Below, piece by piece: positions 29,676-41,855 of a stretch of DNA of 64,000 bases; within the stretch, counting starts at the first letter, position 1; every line of letters starts with the position of its first letter. The translations under genes were made by a program, and so were the position numbers. A model generated the notes under the pieces. That model was given only the letters and a program-made list of their open reading frames with translations, was not told where the DNA came from and searched no databases. Source of the DNA: Paramacrobiotus metropolitanus (taxonomy: Eukaryota > Tardigrada > Eutardigrada > Parachela > Macrobiotidae); the NCBI RefSeq assembly GCF_019649055.1, contig NW_026570252.1, positions 1 to 64,000 on the forward strand, read 5' to 3'.

Positions 29676-31036
29676 TCTTCAAAGCATACTTGAACGTCGG
29701 CCAAAAAATTGCGTGAGTTATTCTGAAATCTCGTAGTAATCAGGAGCAGCGGAAAAAATTTTTTTTCAAACTTTTCAAAACCGATTTCTTGAACGACACC
29801 GCGGTTTAACAACATGCAGTTCTAGAGCAGTCCCGGTGCACCATCGCAGTAGTATATCAACGCTGGTAGTGGAGCTCGTCGCCTTCCATAAACCTCGCCG
29901 CATCTGGCAAATTCTAATACTTGTACATATGATTGCGACTACACACATACCGTATGCCATACTGTGCTGCAACTTAGGTATCATTTTGCCAATCAATACT
30001 GTAGCGTCAATAAACTGTCAAGGTAGCTTAAGTAGGTAAAGATATGTGCATGTTATAGAGTACGCGGAACTGCGGAAGGGATATGTTGCTATTTCAAAAT
30101 GAAAGCCTCAAGAAAATCGGTCTGATTCTTGTTACGCTACCGCATCATGATATTCTTGGGCCATTTTCTTTGGTTTGTTTCGGTGAAATCGTATCGCAGC
30201 TGTGATTGATTCTTATTCAGTTGAGTGTCTATTTCAAAAGGTTTGTAGGTGTAAACATTAAGAATAGATCACAATATGAGCTTGGGGGTACCTGATCATG
30301 CTGTCAAATTGGCACGTTCTTTAGAGAACGATATATGGATCCCTATCAGCTTTCTTATAACAGGCATCATGGAAGGGATACATTTTGATTAATTAACTAG
30401 TATGCTGACGTAAAATGGCCAAATATTAAGTCAGACTTTTCCCTTTCTTTAAAGGAAACGTTCACAGTGGATTCTCGATGGTAAATTTACCACCGTTTCC
30501 CTTGCTGACGTTTCCCGTTTCCGTTTCCCTTGCTGACAGTGGCGTTGCTGGGGCTATCGTTGTGCTGTGGCCATAACATGACCGTGTCTGATACGACACA
30601 AGCTAACTTCTTCGTGTCCGCAGTTGAATTGCTCCGTACCGACTGCTCAGGAAATCTGTACCATGGGGCATGGTTAATGAAGGCGAGCAATTTGTGTAAA
30701 CGAACAAGCCCAAAATTTCGCTAGTTCTTTCGGGTTTTTAACAAAATTAGTTGCGGGAAGGCATAGTTCTTAACAAATGCACAGGGTATGGAACTTGTGG
30801 CAGCCGTTAATGGCATGCTTGTTGTGATACCTTTTTACCAGTATTTAATGTCGTCCTGACGTATAAGAAAGTTATTTTAATAACGGAATGATTAAATTAA
30901 TTTTGCGCCTTTCTGTATAAGGATTTTGGAAGCGTTGACTGTTGCAAAGATCCCCAACAACGACCGGTCATCCGCCTTATCAGTCAACCATGCCCACCGT
31001 CGCTCCGCTCTTTATACACCCGCCTCGACAGTGGCA
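29676..31036. other. Gene-free stretch
   Basis: No supported coding region. A short direct repeat (TTTCCCTTGCTGACG/TTTCCCTTGCTGACA) lies near 30495-30538. Nothing else stands out. Confidence 0.35.
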
Positions 31037-31128
31037 CCTAAGAAACCTAAGAAACCTAAGAAACCTAAGAAACCTAAGAAACCTAAGAAACCTAAGAAAC
31101 CTAAGAAACCTAAGAAACCTAAGAAACC
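31037..31128. repeat. CCTAAGAAA 9-bp tandem repeat, about ten copies
   Basis: Ten near-perfect copies. The 9-bp unit leaves Lys-Lys-Pro and Leu-Arg-Asn frames open on both strands, which are artefacts. Confidence 0.95.
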
Positions 31129-31225
31129 CAGACCACTTTGACGGTGCCGTGTACCCACTTCCGGTGAGCTTCCGTATTGGCATACGTCGAGCGGAAGAAA
31201 TTAGCACACCCTAGTCCCGGCCTTT

Positions 31226-31960
31226 TTGGCATCAAGTTACTCCGCGTCCGATTTAGTGTCAAGGCTGCTACCTGATCACCCATCTGTGGACGTCTCCGAT
31301 GCTTTGGAGTTGCGGAAAGCCAGCGCGCGCCTTACCGATCTCACTGAGCTCAACTTGCGGAAGTCCCAACGGACCTGGGACCTAACGATAACGCATCGCT
31401 ATCCACACTTCGTCTGTGCTAAATGCAATAAGCCGGTGGATGTACACGGCCACCACGGATTCTCCTGCTGTTTTTCTGCTTGGAAACATGCACGCCACGG
31501 CGGCTTGAACAATATCGTGTAGACGTTGGTTCCAGCCGGAATCCCTATGAAAGTGGATTCCCGGGGAACTTCCCACACCTCCGATCGAGGTCCAGATGAT
31601 TGCACCACTTTTGCCTGGAAAAGTGGGATGTGCTTGGCATGTGACGTGAGGTGTGTGGATACTGTCGCCATGTCACAAGTGCGATCAACATCTACGACTG
31701 CGGGATCTGCTGCCGCACAAGCAGAAGAAAAAAAGTGCGTTTCTGTGCATATCTGACGGGTAGATGCAACTTCGCGCCGCTGGCGTTCGAAACGCTTGGG
31801 CCATGGGAAAGTCAGCCACTCTTTTAGTGAAAGAAATCGGCAAGCGGCTCCAGTAGCACGCAGCGCAGGAGAGCCTTGCTCTCACGAGTTTCTCCGGCCA
31901 CATCTGTTGCTGGAAGTACAGCGAGGCAACGCCGTTTCCATGCTCAGAACAATGAAAGGA
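31226..31960 (+). pseudogene. Non-LTR retrotransposon reverse transcriptase, C-terminal remnant
   Basis: The first frame (31226-31522) carries FVCAKCNKPVDVHGHHGFSC and WKHARHGGLNN, a Cys/His block found near the C-terminus of many invertebrate reverse transcriptases. The later frames (31526-31756, then others to about 31,960) keep the family's RCVDTVA, AGSAAAQAEEKK and FAPLAFETLG-type segments, plus RPHLLLEVQRGNAVSML in yet another frame. At least three frame changes or stops break it. The catalytic YADD region is absent, so it is a 5'-truncated copy, as such elements usually leave. Confidence 0.6.
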
Positions 31961-33033
31961 GTGGCGACAATAAATGAAATGTTGTTATTCCATAATTTGT
32001 AAAATCACGATTGCAGAAACAATTAATCATACTATGATTAACACTTTCTGCATTCGCGATGTTACTGATCGCTTGATTTGGATGGGTTATTGTGCTTGTG
32101 TCAACTTGTGGGGTATTTGTAATGGAATTTGCAGTGGTCATAAGTCACATATCTCACTTCCGTACCGAACTGACAGATCCTCGCACCCGCTCCCGCACCG
32201 AACCGGGAGTGTTCGGCATAGTGCTTTTTTACACACCATCGACAGCCATTTCGACAATCATATCATTGGGTGCACGGTGCTGGTCGTCGGGATTCCCGTG
32301 CTACTGATGGGAATCAATATGTGGGCCTTGTTTGCATTAATTTTTTTACAAACCGCTATGCCTATATTGGATTTATGACAGCACTATGTCTCCGAAATAG
32401 AACCCACTGCCGACGGAAATCTCTGCATCAGTCTTGTTTTCTTGGAGTACGATTACTCTGAAGTGTCGATTGCAGAAGCACTTTCCTGTTACTTTTAGTG
32501 CCACCTACCAGTTTCGAATTCTTTTGACTATAGATCGTGTTACATGCATTACATGTTACATATACCTAATACCATTCAAACTGTTTATTCAAACGAGTTT
32601 ACTGAAATTGCACCTTAAACTGCCATTCTGTCTACAAACAGCAATGCCCCGGGCGAATTTAACAAAATGCGGTTAATAAGACGAAAATATGCGCATTGCT
32701 GTTTGATTGAATTCTACTGGTTCATCGTGCACCATTTCCCCACAGATTTAATGCTATTTATTCGACACATTTTTAGCGCGGCCACTTAACGCAAACAGCG
32801 CCTGTGGTGAGATGAAAATTAAAACAAGTTATACATGGGAAGCCATATATAGGATTAGGAAGACGCATAGGAAGACAACTCAGTATAGTCTTGGAGTTCT
32901 TATATCGGCTTTGAAAACTACAAGAGGTTCTCGTGTAACCTTGAATAAGTTAGTTTAATTTAGTTCACATTTTTTGTGTTGTAGTATTGCCTCCCAGGGA
33001 AAGAAAGCGCGAAATAGTTGCTCACTAAACAGT
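31961..33033. other. Gene-free stretch, possibly more retroelement 3' sequence
   Basis: A short imperfect inverted repeat (TTAATCATACTATGATTAA) lies at about 32022-32040. A plus frame (31974-32378) ends in hydrophobic residues but has no recognisable family and starts in the inverted repeat. No gene called. Confidence 0.35.
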
Positions 33034-33771
33034 CTAAAATTCCTGCTTAATAGCCCGCTGAACGCGCGCCGCTGGCAGCAATAGCTTCCAAGCAAGAACG
33101 AGGCAGCCGGTGATGCACACACCGAGGAAGATCGTTATAGCGTTGCGGATTCGCTGATTGTTGTGGTGGTAGCCAAGCCCAATGGGGACCAATATCACTC
33201 CGGCGATGATCGCCAAAACAACAGCCACAAAAATCGGCTTTGGCAGGGTAAATCCGTTGTCACTAGCGAGAATCTCCAGTTGGATCCACAAGATGCCCCA
33301 AATGCTTACCTTTCCCGACCGTATGTCTTTGAGTTGATCATAGAGCTGCTCAATTTCGAGAATCCGCTGTTCGATGGCTTCGAAACGTTTTATTTGGGCT
33401 TCCAACGTTTCCCTACAAAGTTGTACACTGTAATAGTTATTTTTATTTGGTGATAAACTTTCTGGAGAAAAGAAAGACTGAAGACTGAACTACTTTCTGT
33501 AATTGCCGCTAAACGTAGAATTCCGTAAGCTTCACGAATAATACGAATCATTCGGAGGGAAGCAGTGGTTTTACCTTATAAGTGGGAAGCAGTCAGTCAC
33601 TGCGTTTATCTTCCTCTCGTCATTCCAGTCCCTCGCTTCCTTGAACTTGTTTTGCAGGCACAGACGCTCTTTATCCGCTGTTGGGATAGTGTTTCCGCCG
33701 TCTTCTGGCTGTGGTCTCACCGCAATAACCGCATGGAAAACCACCCCGAATAGATATATCAACATAAGCAT
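33034..33771 (-). CDS. Tandem family copy 1: secreted-start, coiled-coil, two-span membrane protein
   Basis: Exon A 33771-33575 encodes a signal peptide (MLMLIYLFGVVFHAVIAV) and a Cys segment (ERLCLQNKFKEARDWNDERK...CFPLI). The intron (AAG|GTAAAA ... TTTGTAG) spans 33574-33413. Exon B 33412-33034 joins in frame and encodes a coiled coil (RFEAIEQRILEIEQLYDQLK), two hydrophobic spans (FVAVVLAIIAGVILVPIGLG; ITIFLGVCITGCLVLAWKL) and the family's C-terminus (ARVQRAIKQEF). About 191 aa, intact. The function is unknown; the layout suggests a small membrane protein with two facing spans and an N-terminal extracellular piece. Confidence 0.7.
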
Positions 33772-35643
33772 ATATCAACATATAGATATATCAACATATT
33801 CTGCATAAAATTGCGCTGAAAGCGACGACGCAACTGATGAGATAAAACGACCAATGGAAAACAGAATATTTTGGCAATATTTCGGAATGTACAGATAGTC
33901 CAATGATAGGGTAACCGCAAAACAAACCTTGGAAATTTATTACGCCACAAGCAAGAAACTGACAATAAACGCTTTTTTGTACTCTGGATAACAAAGATCA
34001 ATATTACAGAGGATCCATGTTTGGTGTTATATTAGTGAACACTGAGCACCACATGACGGGTACGCCGCCAGTATTACTACTTCCTTATACTATACATCAG
34101 TTAAACAGGTTAAAGCTCTTCATCATGCAGCCTTTACGCTTGTACTGTTTGTGCCACTCTGATGCTAATGATCGCACATACAACGGTTGACAACACCTGC
34201 CATGAGTAATTATTTTCCCAACAACGGCAACAAGCCAAAGGTATGTTACAGCGGGTGCAAGTGAACCGGTTATTGATATTTGCGATCTATGTATTATGAA
34301 CTGCTACCGTTGTGCTGTATGCACCTGTCAAGGTTACCAGCAAACATGCCGGTAGAAACAAGTACAGCACAATACCGGCCATTATTTTCCTAAAGCAATT
34401 GTGGTATTTCTTGATCATGCCGAAGTCTTATAGTGAGCTTATTATGGCCAACACGTGTGAGCCGTACCACGATGCTGTGCTCCGTACTTTCCGTTTTCTG
34501 CCCAGAATTCAGACAGCAACAGGCTGCGGGGCATAGCATACACCGCTGAATAGTAGCACACAATCAAGTGAATCAAGAAACTATAAAGGCACTTTCTGCA
34601 AAGAAAACCATAAGTTCCTACCAAACCCTAAGGAACCCAGTTGCTTTCATGCGCGATGCAGCCGCGTTGTAGTTTAAACTATTTTGCTTTGCTAACTTGG
34701 TCTTTTTGAAGTGCTTAATCAGATAGTTCTGTTAAACGCTTTAAAACGTTCTATCCACACTGAGTGTTTTTTGGACGCTTTGTTGCCTCAGACCAACTAT
34801 TGGAAACAACATTTTGCATCTTTGGTATTTTACTCGGCGAGAGGGCGACAGTTTCTCATACCAACGCCGGTGAGCGTCCTTACCGATCACCCCGCAAGTG
34901 CCAGCTCAGGCAGATCAGGATTTATGGAACGTTTCCATACTGCTGGTAGCGTAGCGGATACATCGTGTTCTCAACAAGAACACGTTCATTCGCTACCTCA
35001 CCAGCCGTAGCTACGTTTTTAAATCGCCCACCGAAAGGTGCATGCGTGTGAATTGAAAAGGCATTATTGTCGATACAATATTATATTATGCATTCGTGTA
35101 AGCAATTTCACTCTTGTAAGCGGGACGGTTGGAAGAGCCACCTACTCGTGCCGATACTGTAGTAGCAATTAGTGACTGTGTAAAATAAATATTCAATATG
35201 TTTAAGATAAAGGCTACGCCTAGTGTTCACATCACAAAATACAGAACAGTTTCCAAAACCAATAGAAATTTTCTTATTTCGAGTCCTATCTTAATTTTTT
35301 CGGGGTGTTTGTGTTTCTGCAAATTGAAAAACCTACAGCACACTGCTGCATATGGTATATTGAATATATCGGGAGATTTTCGGGTGAATTTGACCGCCGA
35401 AGACCAAGCAGTAGGCAAATAAAATAAATTACGGTTACAAACTGCAGTTTTTATAAATTCTATTTTATAGACAATAAAATATGGAAAATAAAATCTGGTT
35501 TAAAAGTATGGATAACCACCATGCGACGAACACCCACGGGTGTCAACCAGATTTTGAGGATACAAAAACCCCCAAAAATTCAGGGAAACCGTCTGCAGCT
35601 CCTCTGTATCAATCCGTAAAGCGCACGCTGCAGAGTTTGGGCA
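33772..35643. other. Intergenic stretch between family copies
   Basis: Short ATATCAACATA repeats at about 33752-33800. A frame at 34764-34949 contains a zinc-finger-linker-like GERPY, but without Cys/His pairs. No supported gene. Confidence 0.35.
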
Positions 35644-35932
35644 CTTGTAGCCGACAGAAAGGTGGATGTTCAATGGAATTGCATCCACCAATTTGCCGAC
35701 CTTCGGCAGATTGGTGGATGATCCGTCCACCTTTCTGCCGGATCACATCAACCTTTTCCTAAAGGCCATCCACCTTTCTGCCGGATCACATTCACCTTTT
35801 TTAAAGGTCATGGATGTGATCAGCAGAAAGGTGGACGGCTTATCCACCCATCTGTTAAATGTCGGCAGACTGGTGGATGCGATTCCTTTGAGCATCCACC
35901 ATCCACCCGTCCACCTTTCTGACGGCTACAGG
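35644..35932. mobile_element. Foldback (inverted-repeat) element, MITE-like
   Basis: The left arm starting CTTGTAGCCGACAGAAAGGTGG and the right arm ending CCACCTTTCTGACGGCTACAG are inverted copies. Each continues into GCATCCACCA...TGCCGAC, so the arms are about 60-75 bp with a gap. The interior repeats CCACCTTTCTGCCGGATCACA twice. No clear target duplication was found. No coding sequence. Confidence 0.65.
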
Positions 35933-36335
35933 CGCTTATACTTTGGAGTTTCTTTAATATTATCCAATGTTCACTCGAATAACCCAATAAAGGCAATTTG
36001 CTTGGTTTCATTTTTGTTAATCTACGGTCTACACTGCATAAACTACAGCAATGACATAATGAATAAACAGTGCGAGAAGTTTTCTGATGACCCCGATTGT
36101 CGAGGCCCAGATGAAGTGCATAGCCAAGGAAGAAATTAAGTTATACCTAGACAAAACTCCACAAACTCAAAGAAAATAAATTCAAAGACAGCAAATCGTC
36201 GATGAATATCAAAGTCTTAGGTAATCGTGGATAAGCAGAATGCGATAAGCCCGCGCACGCCCATGAACTCCAAGTCCTGAGACGGCATTTCCTTCGTAGG
36301 AATTTGTCGAGCGCACGCTACAGCGCCAGGGAGCA

Positions 36336-37455
36336 TTAAGCAGCCCGTGTACGCTCACGCATGCTTTCCCACATCCCACCAAAAAGCAATCGAGCAGCCT
36401 GTGGATTCATCCAGCACCAAATCCCAACATACAGAATAATCCCTACCCAGAATATGCCAATTCCCAGGCCCATGATATAAGAAGATAAACGCAGCCCGTA
36501 TTCCAGCTTCGTCAAAAAGGTTTCTTTTTCCTCTTTCGTATCTTCTTCAGACTGGCTCATCTCGGACAGTGCCGCTATCGGTGTGGTCAGTGTGGAACCC
36601 GGAGAACGTTGTGTATCATCAACGCCGAGAAGTCCTTGGAGGCGACTTAACGACTGCTGCAGTTCCACTGTAACTTGCTCCAGCTGTTGCACACGCTCCG
36701 AACACGTTGCCAACTTGTGCCTACAAAGTAGTGATTCCTTGGTTGAACGCGAGACAAACCATACACAATAATTCTAAGTATGTGCAGTCCGGTGATGCAT
36801 TATGACCATATTTGACGCGCATTCGACGAGATTTGACATGATCACGTTGGCAATCGTAGACGAAAATGACCAATGTACAAGTCGGTGTCTAGTTTCTTGC
36901 GTAATAGGTTGTAGCACTATAGTCTATACTCTATAGCTATTGTAATAATCGTGGTGTTGGCGCTTGGAAAACAGTTACTGTACCTTCTATACTGCACTGA
37001 CACTGCAATGTTCTCCGACATTCTACGATGAACTATTACTGTATTATAAATAAATTCTGCATGTATTTATAAATTTTTCTGTTTTACGAGAAACTTGCTT
37101 ATCCGATATCAGCGATCCGGTATTAGCGTTATGCGTGAAAATCAAGCGCAGAAGAATCGAATTTTAACATTGGAATGCCGCATGCTCTTAGTGAGAGCGC
37201 ACTTAACGTGTGCATTCAGTTATCAGGCCGATTATGATTTTAAGGGTACCTTAAAAGTGGGAGACACTGCATTGCAGCCTCCACCTCTTCCTCCCCACTG
37301 TCTTCAATAGGAAACTGTTCATCCATGCACAACAGCTCTTCGCTCTTTGTTGTGGTATCTGCAGTGCATCGCCCGACGTCGCAAAATTGGTCAGGTTGTT
37401 CCGTTGCAACTAATGCAGGCAAAAATGCCATAAATATACAAAGCCAGACGTGCAT
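36336..37455 (-). CDS. Tandem family copy 2
   Basis: Exon A 37455-37250 (MHVWLCIFMAFLPALVATEQ, then EELLCMDEQFPIEDSGEEEV...CLPLL) and exon B 36720-36336, joined by a GTACCC...TTTGTAG intron in the same phase as the other copies. Exon B has a Gln/Leu-rich coiled coil (RVQQLEQVTVELQQSLSRLQ) and two spans (YIMGLGIGIFWVGIILYVGI; the second is short, AARLLFGGMW). It ends RERTRAA, unlike the VQRIVKEEF ending of other copies. A longer ATG start at 37482 exists. Intact, about 197 aa. Confidence 0.62.
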
Positions 37456-37482
37456 TCTGGCAGGGATCGCTTGGTCGGTCAA

Positions 37483-38377
37483 ACTATCTTATGGAAACAA
37501 GGACTCGTCGATAAAAAAAATTATTCACAAGAACACTAGATCTGATGGAAATCGGTACGCACTTTAGGCACGTTCCCCGACAATTGCTGGCGTATGTCTA
37601 GGATGTACTCGATCATAACCGTTTTACCGTCGGCTGTCTCGTTACATTGTGGGTATGTTTACACAGTGTTCCGGCGCTGAATAGCGTTGTGTACCAACGC
37701 ATTTGCTGCACCGGTCTTAATTCCCCTTAGTACATTTAGTGCAGCTATCAACTGACAAGAGCTTTGTGAGCGGAATCATCTATCGGCAAACGGTAGCTAC
37801 GGTTATTCCGAATGTTACTGATGATAGATCGTGTTGCAGACAAAAACATCACCGCTTCCACGAATAACATAGTAGTGGAAAGCGTTCCCACTGTTTGAGG
37901 TAAAACCAGAATGATAAACTGCCTAGCACAGCTTCAAGTAATCAGAAATACTCGAAACGGTAAAAAAAACACTAAAAAAAGAAAATGGCTTCCAGAAAGC
38001 GATGTTCCTACCAACGCTTCAAGATCTGATTTGAGTGAAACGTGTGTCTAAAATAGCGATGATGGAAGTACCTACAGTTACCCGTTGAACTGGCTTTATT
38101 TTGCAGGTGATACCTTACGTGCACGGCATTAGTTGAGTATAGGCTGGTATTTGTTGCCGCATTGTAGGGCGAAAAATAGTTAGTACTTAGTACGTTGCCA
38201 ATAGATCAGGTTGGAGTTTAACTCCAGTTTGTTTTCATTAATAACATCCTATTTTTCCATCAATCTTCAAGCATTACCGCGAATTACTACCTGTAGGACA
38301 CAGAATCGTTAATTTTAACGATCTTCCATGATAACCCAAAATGAATCGCCGTTGCTTCCTACACAGATATTCAGATT
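37483..38377. other. Gene-free intergenic stretch
   Basis: No supported ORF, repeat or RNA gene seen. Confidence 0.35.
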
Positions 38378-39376
38378 TCAGATAAGTACGGATAAACTAC
38401 CCCGAAAATCCCCGGCGGCCATCTTGACTTTGCGGATGCAGAAGGCACCGTTTATTCCATAGTCCGCATTTACAAATCTTCCGTAACATTCGGGTGAGCA
38501 GGCGCTACAGGACTCACAGAGCATCCCTGAAAAAGATAAACAAGCAGACCGCCGACGATATTGCATGCTGCCAGAAAGCCAATCCAATCGGCGAGAACAT
38601 GTTTTATGCAGCATGAGAGCAAAAAGCAAAATACTCACGATAAAGCCTACCCAAAATACGAGGCTGCATATAGCACAATAGAAAGACATAGTGTGTAGTC
38701 CATGGCAGACACATCCAAAACGTTTCTTGGCTTCGAGCGAATCTTTTCCAGACTGGTTATTCTCGGGACGTGCAGCCTTCGGTGTGGAGCGCAAAGTAGA
38801 TCGTGACTCAGCTAAGCCGAGAAGTTGTTGGGGGTGTTTTAGTGGCAGCTGCAACTGAACGATGCCATGTTTCAGCTGTTTCTCACGCTGGGTACAGCTG
38901 CAATGCTGTGTCTGCAAAACAACAGTGCTAAGGATTAAGGCACACTAAAGCCACTACGGAACATTACACAATTTGGCTAATTATTCTAAGTAATATTCAT
39001 TTAATCCCATTTATTTGCACAACCGTAAATACAGTCACCTGAACTGGTTTGTTTCTCTGGCGCATGTGGCTTTATTACTGCACAAATCGTAAATGTAAGC
39101 TGATGACGGGATGACGATGCCGTTGGAGTGCCAGCCACCACGGAATAAAATAAGAAATCAGTAAGTTTACCTTAGAACTGGGAGGCAATTCATCACAGCC
39201 TTCATCTTCTGTCCGCCAGTGACTGCTTGCAGAAACTGTTCATCCATGCACAAAAGTTCTTCAGCCTGTGTTGTGGTATCCGCAGCGCTTCTCACGTCGT
39301 CGCGCAGCTGGTCAGGTTGCGCCAGTGCCCAGAAGGCAGGCAAAACTGCCCCAAACACATAAAGCCAGACATGCAT
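38378..39376 (-). pseudogene. Tandem family copy 3, probably degenerate
   Basis: Exon A 39376-39171 is intact (MHVWLYVFGAVLPAFWALAQ; EELLCMDEQFLQAVTGGQKMK; CLPVL) and is very close to copy 2. Exon B begins after an acceptor at about 38912 (TTTTGCAG), but its open frame (38917-38378) is out of phase with exon A's usual join, and the joined frame meets TGA within about 13 codons. The open frame keeps a first span (FYCAICSLVFWVGFIVSILL) and then departs into a Ser/Cys-rich tail not found in other copies. I call it broken unless a different acceptor is used. Confidence 0.5.
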
Positions 39377-39727
39377 TTCTTCAGGGATCGCGCGATCGAT
39401 CGGATAACGGAATTCGGCATACGGAATACACGAAAAAAAATAAAAGTAAAATTATGCACAATAGTGATTTATTCGGTGACAATCCGCTGGATTAAGTGGA
39501 CTTTCCGCGGCCAAAGCTGTTATATTCACTCTATCCGATCCTAACTGTTTATTGTCAGCTGTCTCTCCACACAGCACAACCGGTATATTGACACAGGGTT
39601 CCATCGCCGACGAGCGCTCTACACCAACGCCCTTCCCACTGTTAATGAATTGGTCCTTTTCCCAGGAGCACGTTCAGTGGATGCATCGATTGCGAAGAAC
39701 ACTGCATCGTTATTGTTGGCACTGTCT

Positions 39728-39818
39728 GTCGGTAAACAGTGACTATGTTGGACTATGTAAACAGTGACTATGTCGGTAAACAATGTCACTGTCGGTAAAC
39801 AGTGACTATGTCGGTAAT
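39728..39818. repeat. GTCGGTAAACAGTGACTAT short tandem repeat
   Basis: About four imperfect copies of an 18-20-bp unit (GTAAACAGTGACTATGTCG), partly diverged. Confidence 0.75.
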
Positions 39819-40204
39819 GTTTAGAATCCTTATGTTGATAGATCATTCTACAGACCATTACAGCGGTGCTTTCTCGATTAACACCGCAGTGAAGCGTTCT
39901 CTACAAAACCACCAGAACAAATAAACCGCCGACCCCAGCAATATACTGTTTGTTCAAAGAAACTCGAATATGATTTTATTTCTAATTTTTGCCCAAACAG
40001 CATCACTACATCCTTGTACATAGCAGTGGCAAACACTGCTGCTAGTCTGCTACAGGATCAACGGCTGTTAAAACCAGATGGAATTTGATGTGACCTTGCA
40101 TTCAGTATGGTTTTTTGACAATACGGAAACAAATATCAACCGCTCAGCAGGGACTTCAACGGGGCTTGGATAATGCAAAGGTCACCGTGAATCTCTGCTA
40201 AAGA

Positions 40205-40637
40205 TTATTTCGGGTCAACAATATATATCATTACCGCGGGCATTAATAAACATGATACCCAACAGCCGCCGATGATGCAGTCACATACAATCGCCCCAAC
40301 GGAAATCTGGTCGGGGTTTTCATAGTAATGTATCATAATATGCAAGACAATCAATACCCCGGCGATGGCCATAAAGATAACACAACTGTTAATTAGGAAG
40401 GAGCAATATCGGCATTTTTCACGTCGGCGTGCCAACGCAATTTCGCGACCGTCCGGCGCATCTTCCCGTGACTCCATTACCTGTGCTTCAGACTGTGCCG
40501 CATTCAGTATGGAACACGAAAGTAACGGTGTCTTGCACATGAGGCGGTGCAGCTTTCCGAGCCGAGGGGTCATTTGCGTCAACTGAACAATATGTCGTTT
40601 CTGCTTTTTGTAACGCTCTGCCCACGTAAGCGGTAGC
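40205..40637 (-). CDS. Tandem family copy 4, exon B only
   Basis: An acceptor (CTTTGCAG|GCTACC) at 40638 opens a frame in the same phase as other exon Bs. It encodes a basic N-terminal helix (ERYKKQKRHIVQLTQMTPRL), a charged linker and two strong spans (YCSFLINSCVIFMAIAGVLI; GAIVCDCIIGGCWVSCLLM), ending YIVDPK. No matching signal-peptide exon was found in the 1.2 kb upstream (40,640-41,855), so it is an orphan exon or its first exon has diverged. Confidence 0.45.
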
Positions 40638-41855
40638 CTGCAAAGCAGCATTTCCTGACTGAATTCCAAAGAAGAAACAACAAAGCTAGGTTTGATTTAT
40701 TCCAAGCTAAACTTTTTACTCGTATTTAAGACACCGTCGAACTTTCGGTTCTTCTGGCCAAGACGTACAAATTCTCGATATCGCAAGGCAATATAATTCG
40801 AGTTTTTCTCTAACACTATAATTTCCACAACAACTTATACTCCTAATTTCAAGCATTTTCGTATAGGTACTTGTCGTTTTAAGTTTTTAAAGCGGACAGC
40901 CACGCACGGTATTCTAATGCTAGAAACTGGATTATTTTCGGTTTACGTTGTCACTGTTTCTAGGCGTCACAAAAGCGGAGATCGCCATGGTTTTTCTCCA
41001 ATCGGCTTTCAAACGGTATTATACCACAGGGAATGGAAGAAACCTCGATAATTCGCCATAGATTCTAGATTAGCTGGCGTGACGAGTCGTCGATTTGTCG
41101 CCGTCAGCTGGAAAGATTATTGTTTCAGATCGTCTCTGAAAAACAAATCTGAATAAAGTTACTGTTAACAGACGAAAGTATAATAATTATAAAGCGATCT
41201 TTTCAAATTACTGCCACTTTAGTTAGCTTAAATTAAGGAATGTTGCCTGGTACTCTATCTTTTTCCACCAATTAGTTACTGATGATGATTTTACCGTTGA
41301 TACAGTTACATGTTTTATTTCACCGCCTTCGCTGTCGAGATTTCGACTAAAAGATCAACAAAACAGGGGTCGATGATTCACGAGCTTCAACCATTCGTGC
41401 AGAGAGTGCAGAAACCTGCTGAAGTAGCACGGTGCGCCATTTCTGTATTTTCTTAGCGGTAAGAGGTTAGGCAATATATCAGTACTCGTACTGTAGTTTC
41501 TAATTTGTTTATTTTCTGTATCTTTATTACAAATTTTTATCTTTGTTATCCGACTGCCTTATTAGCGTGATTTTTTCCTTGATGCGAATCCAGCTCGATC
41601 AAACACCCAGTGTCAGAAAAATCATACCGCGCCAGGTCTCAGAGTCGGCAAATATTTGCTCCGTGATTGACCCACACTCGTATCCTACATGGATGACCAA
41701 AAATGACTTGTCGGTCCAATATCCGGATGTCAAGAATTACCAGTTACGAGAAAGTACACTTGGTCCGCTGTACAAGCAAATGTTTTGATTTTAATCAATA
41801 TTGTTCTGCTTTAACCATTAAATATAAAACACAAAAGCATAAAAACAAATTCTGC
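40638..41855. other. Gene-free stretch where copy 4's first exon would be expected
   Basis: No signal peptide plus Cys-motif frame was found on the minus strand. AT-rich, without a recognisable repeat. Confidence 0.35.

Noticed and set aside
30926-31214. Lys-Lys-Pro and Leu-Arg-Asn repeat proteins
   Set aside because: They are translations of the CCTAAGAAA tandem repeat and differ by frame.
31974-32378. 134-aa membrane protein
   Set aside because: Starts within an inverted repeat next to a retroelement remnant; no family or splice support.
34764-34949. Zinc-finger gene suggested by GERPY
   Set aside because: No paired Cys or His follow at finger spacing; a chance linker-like string or a very old remnant.
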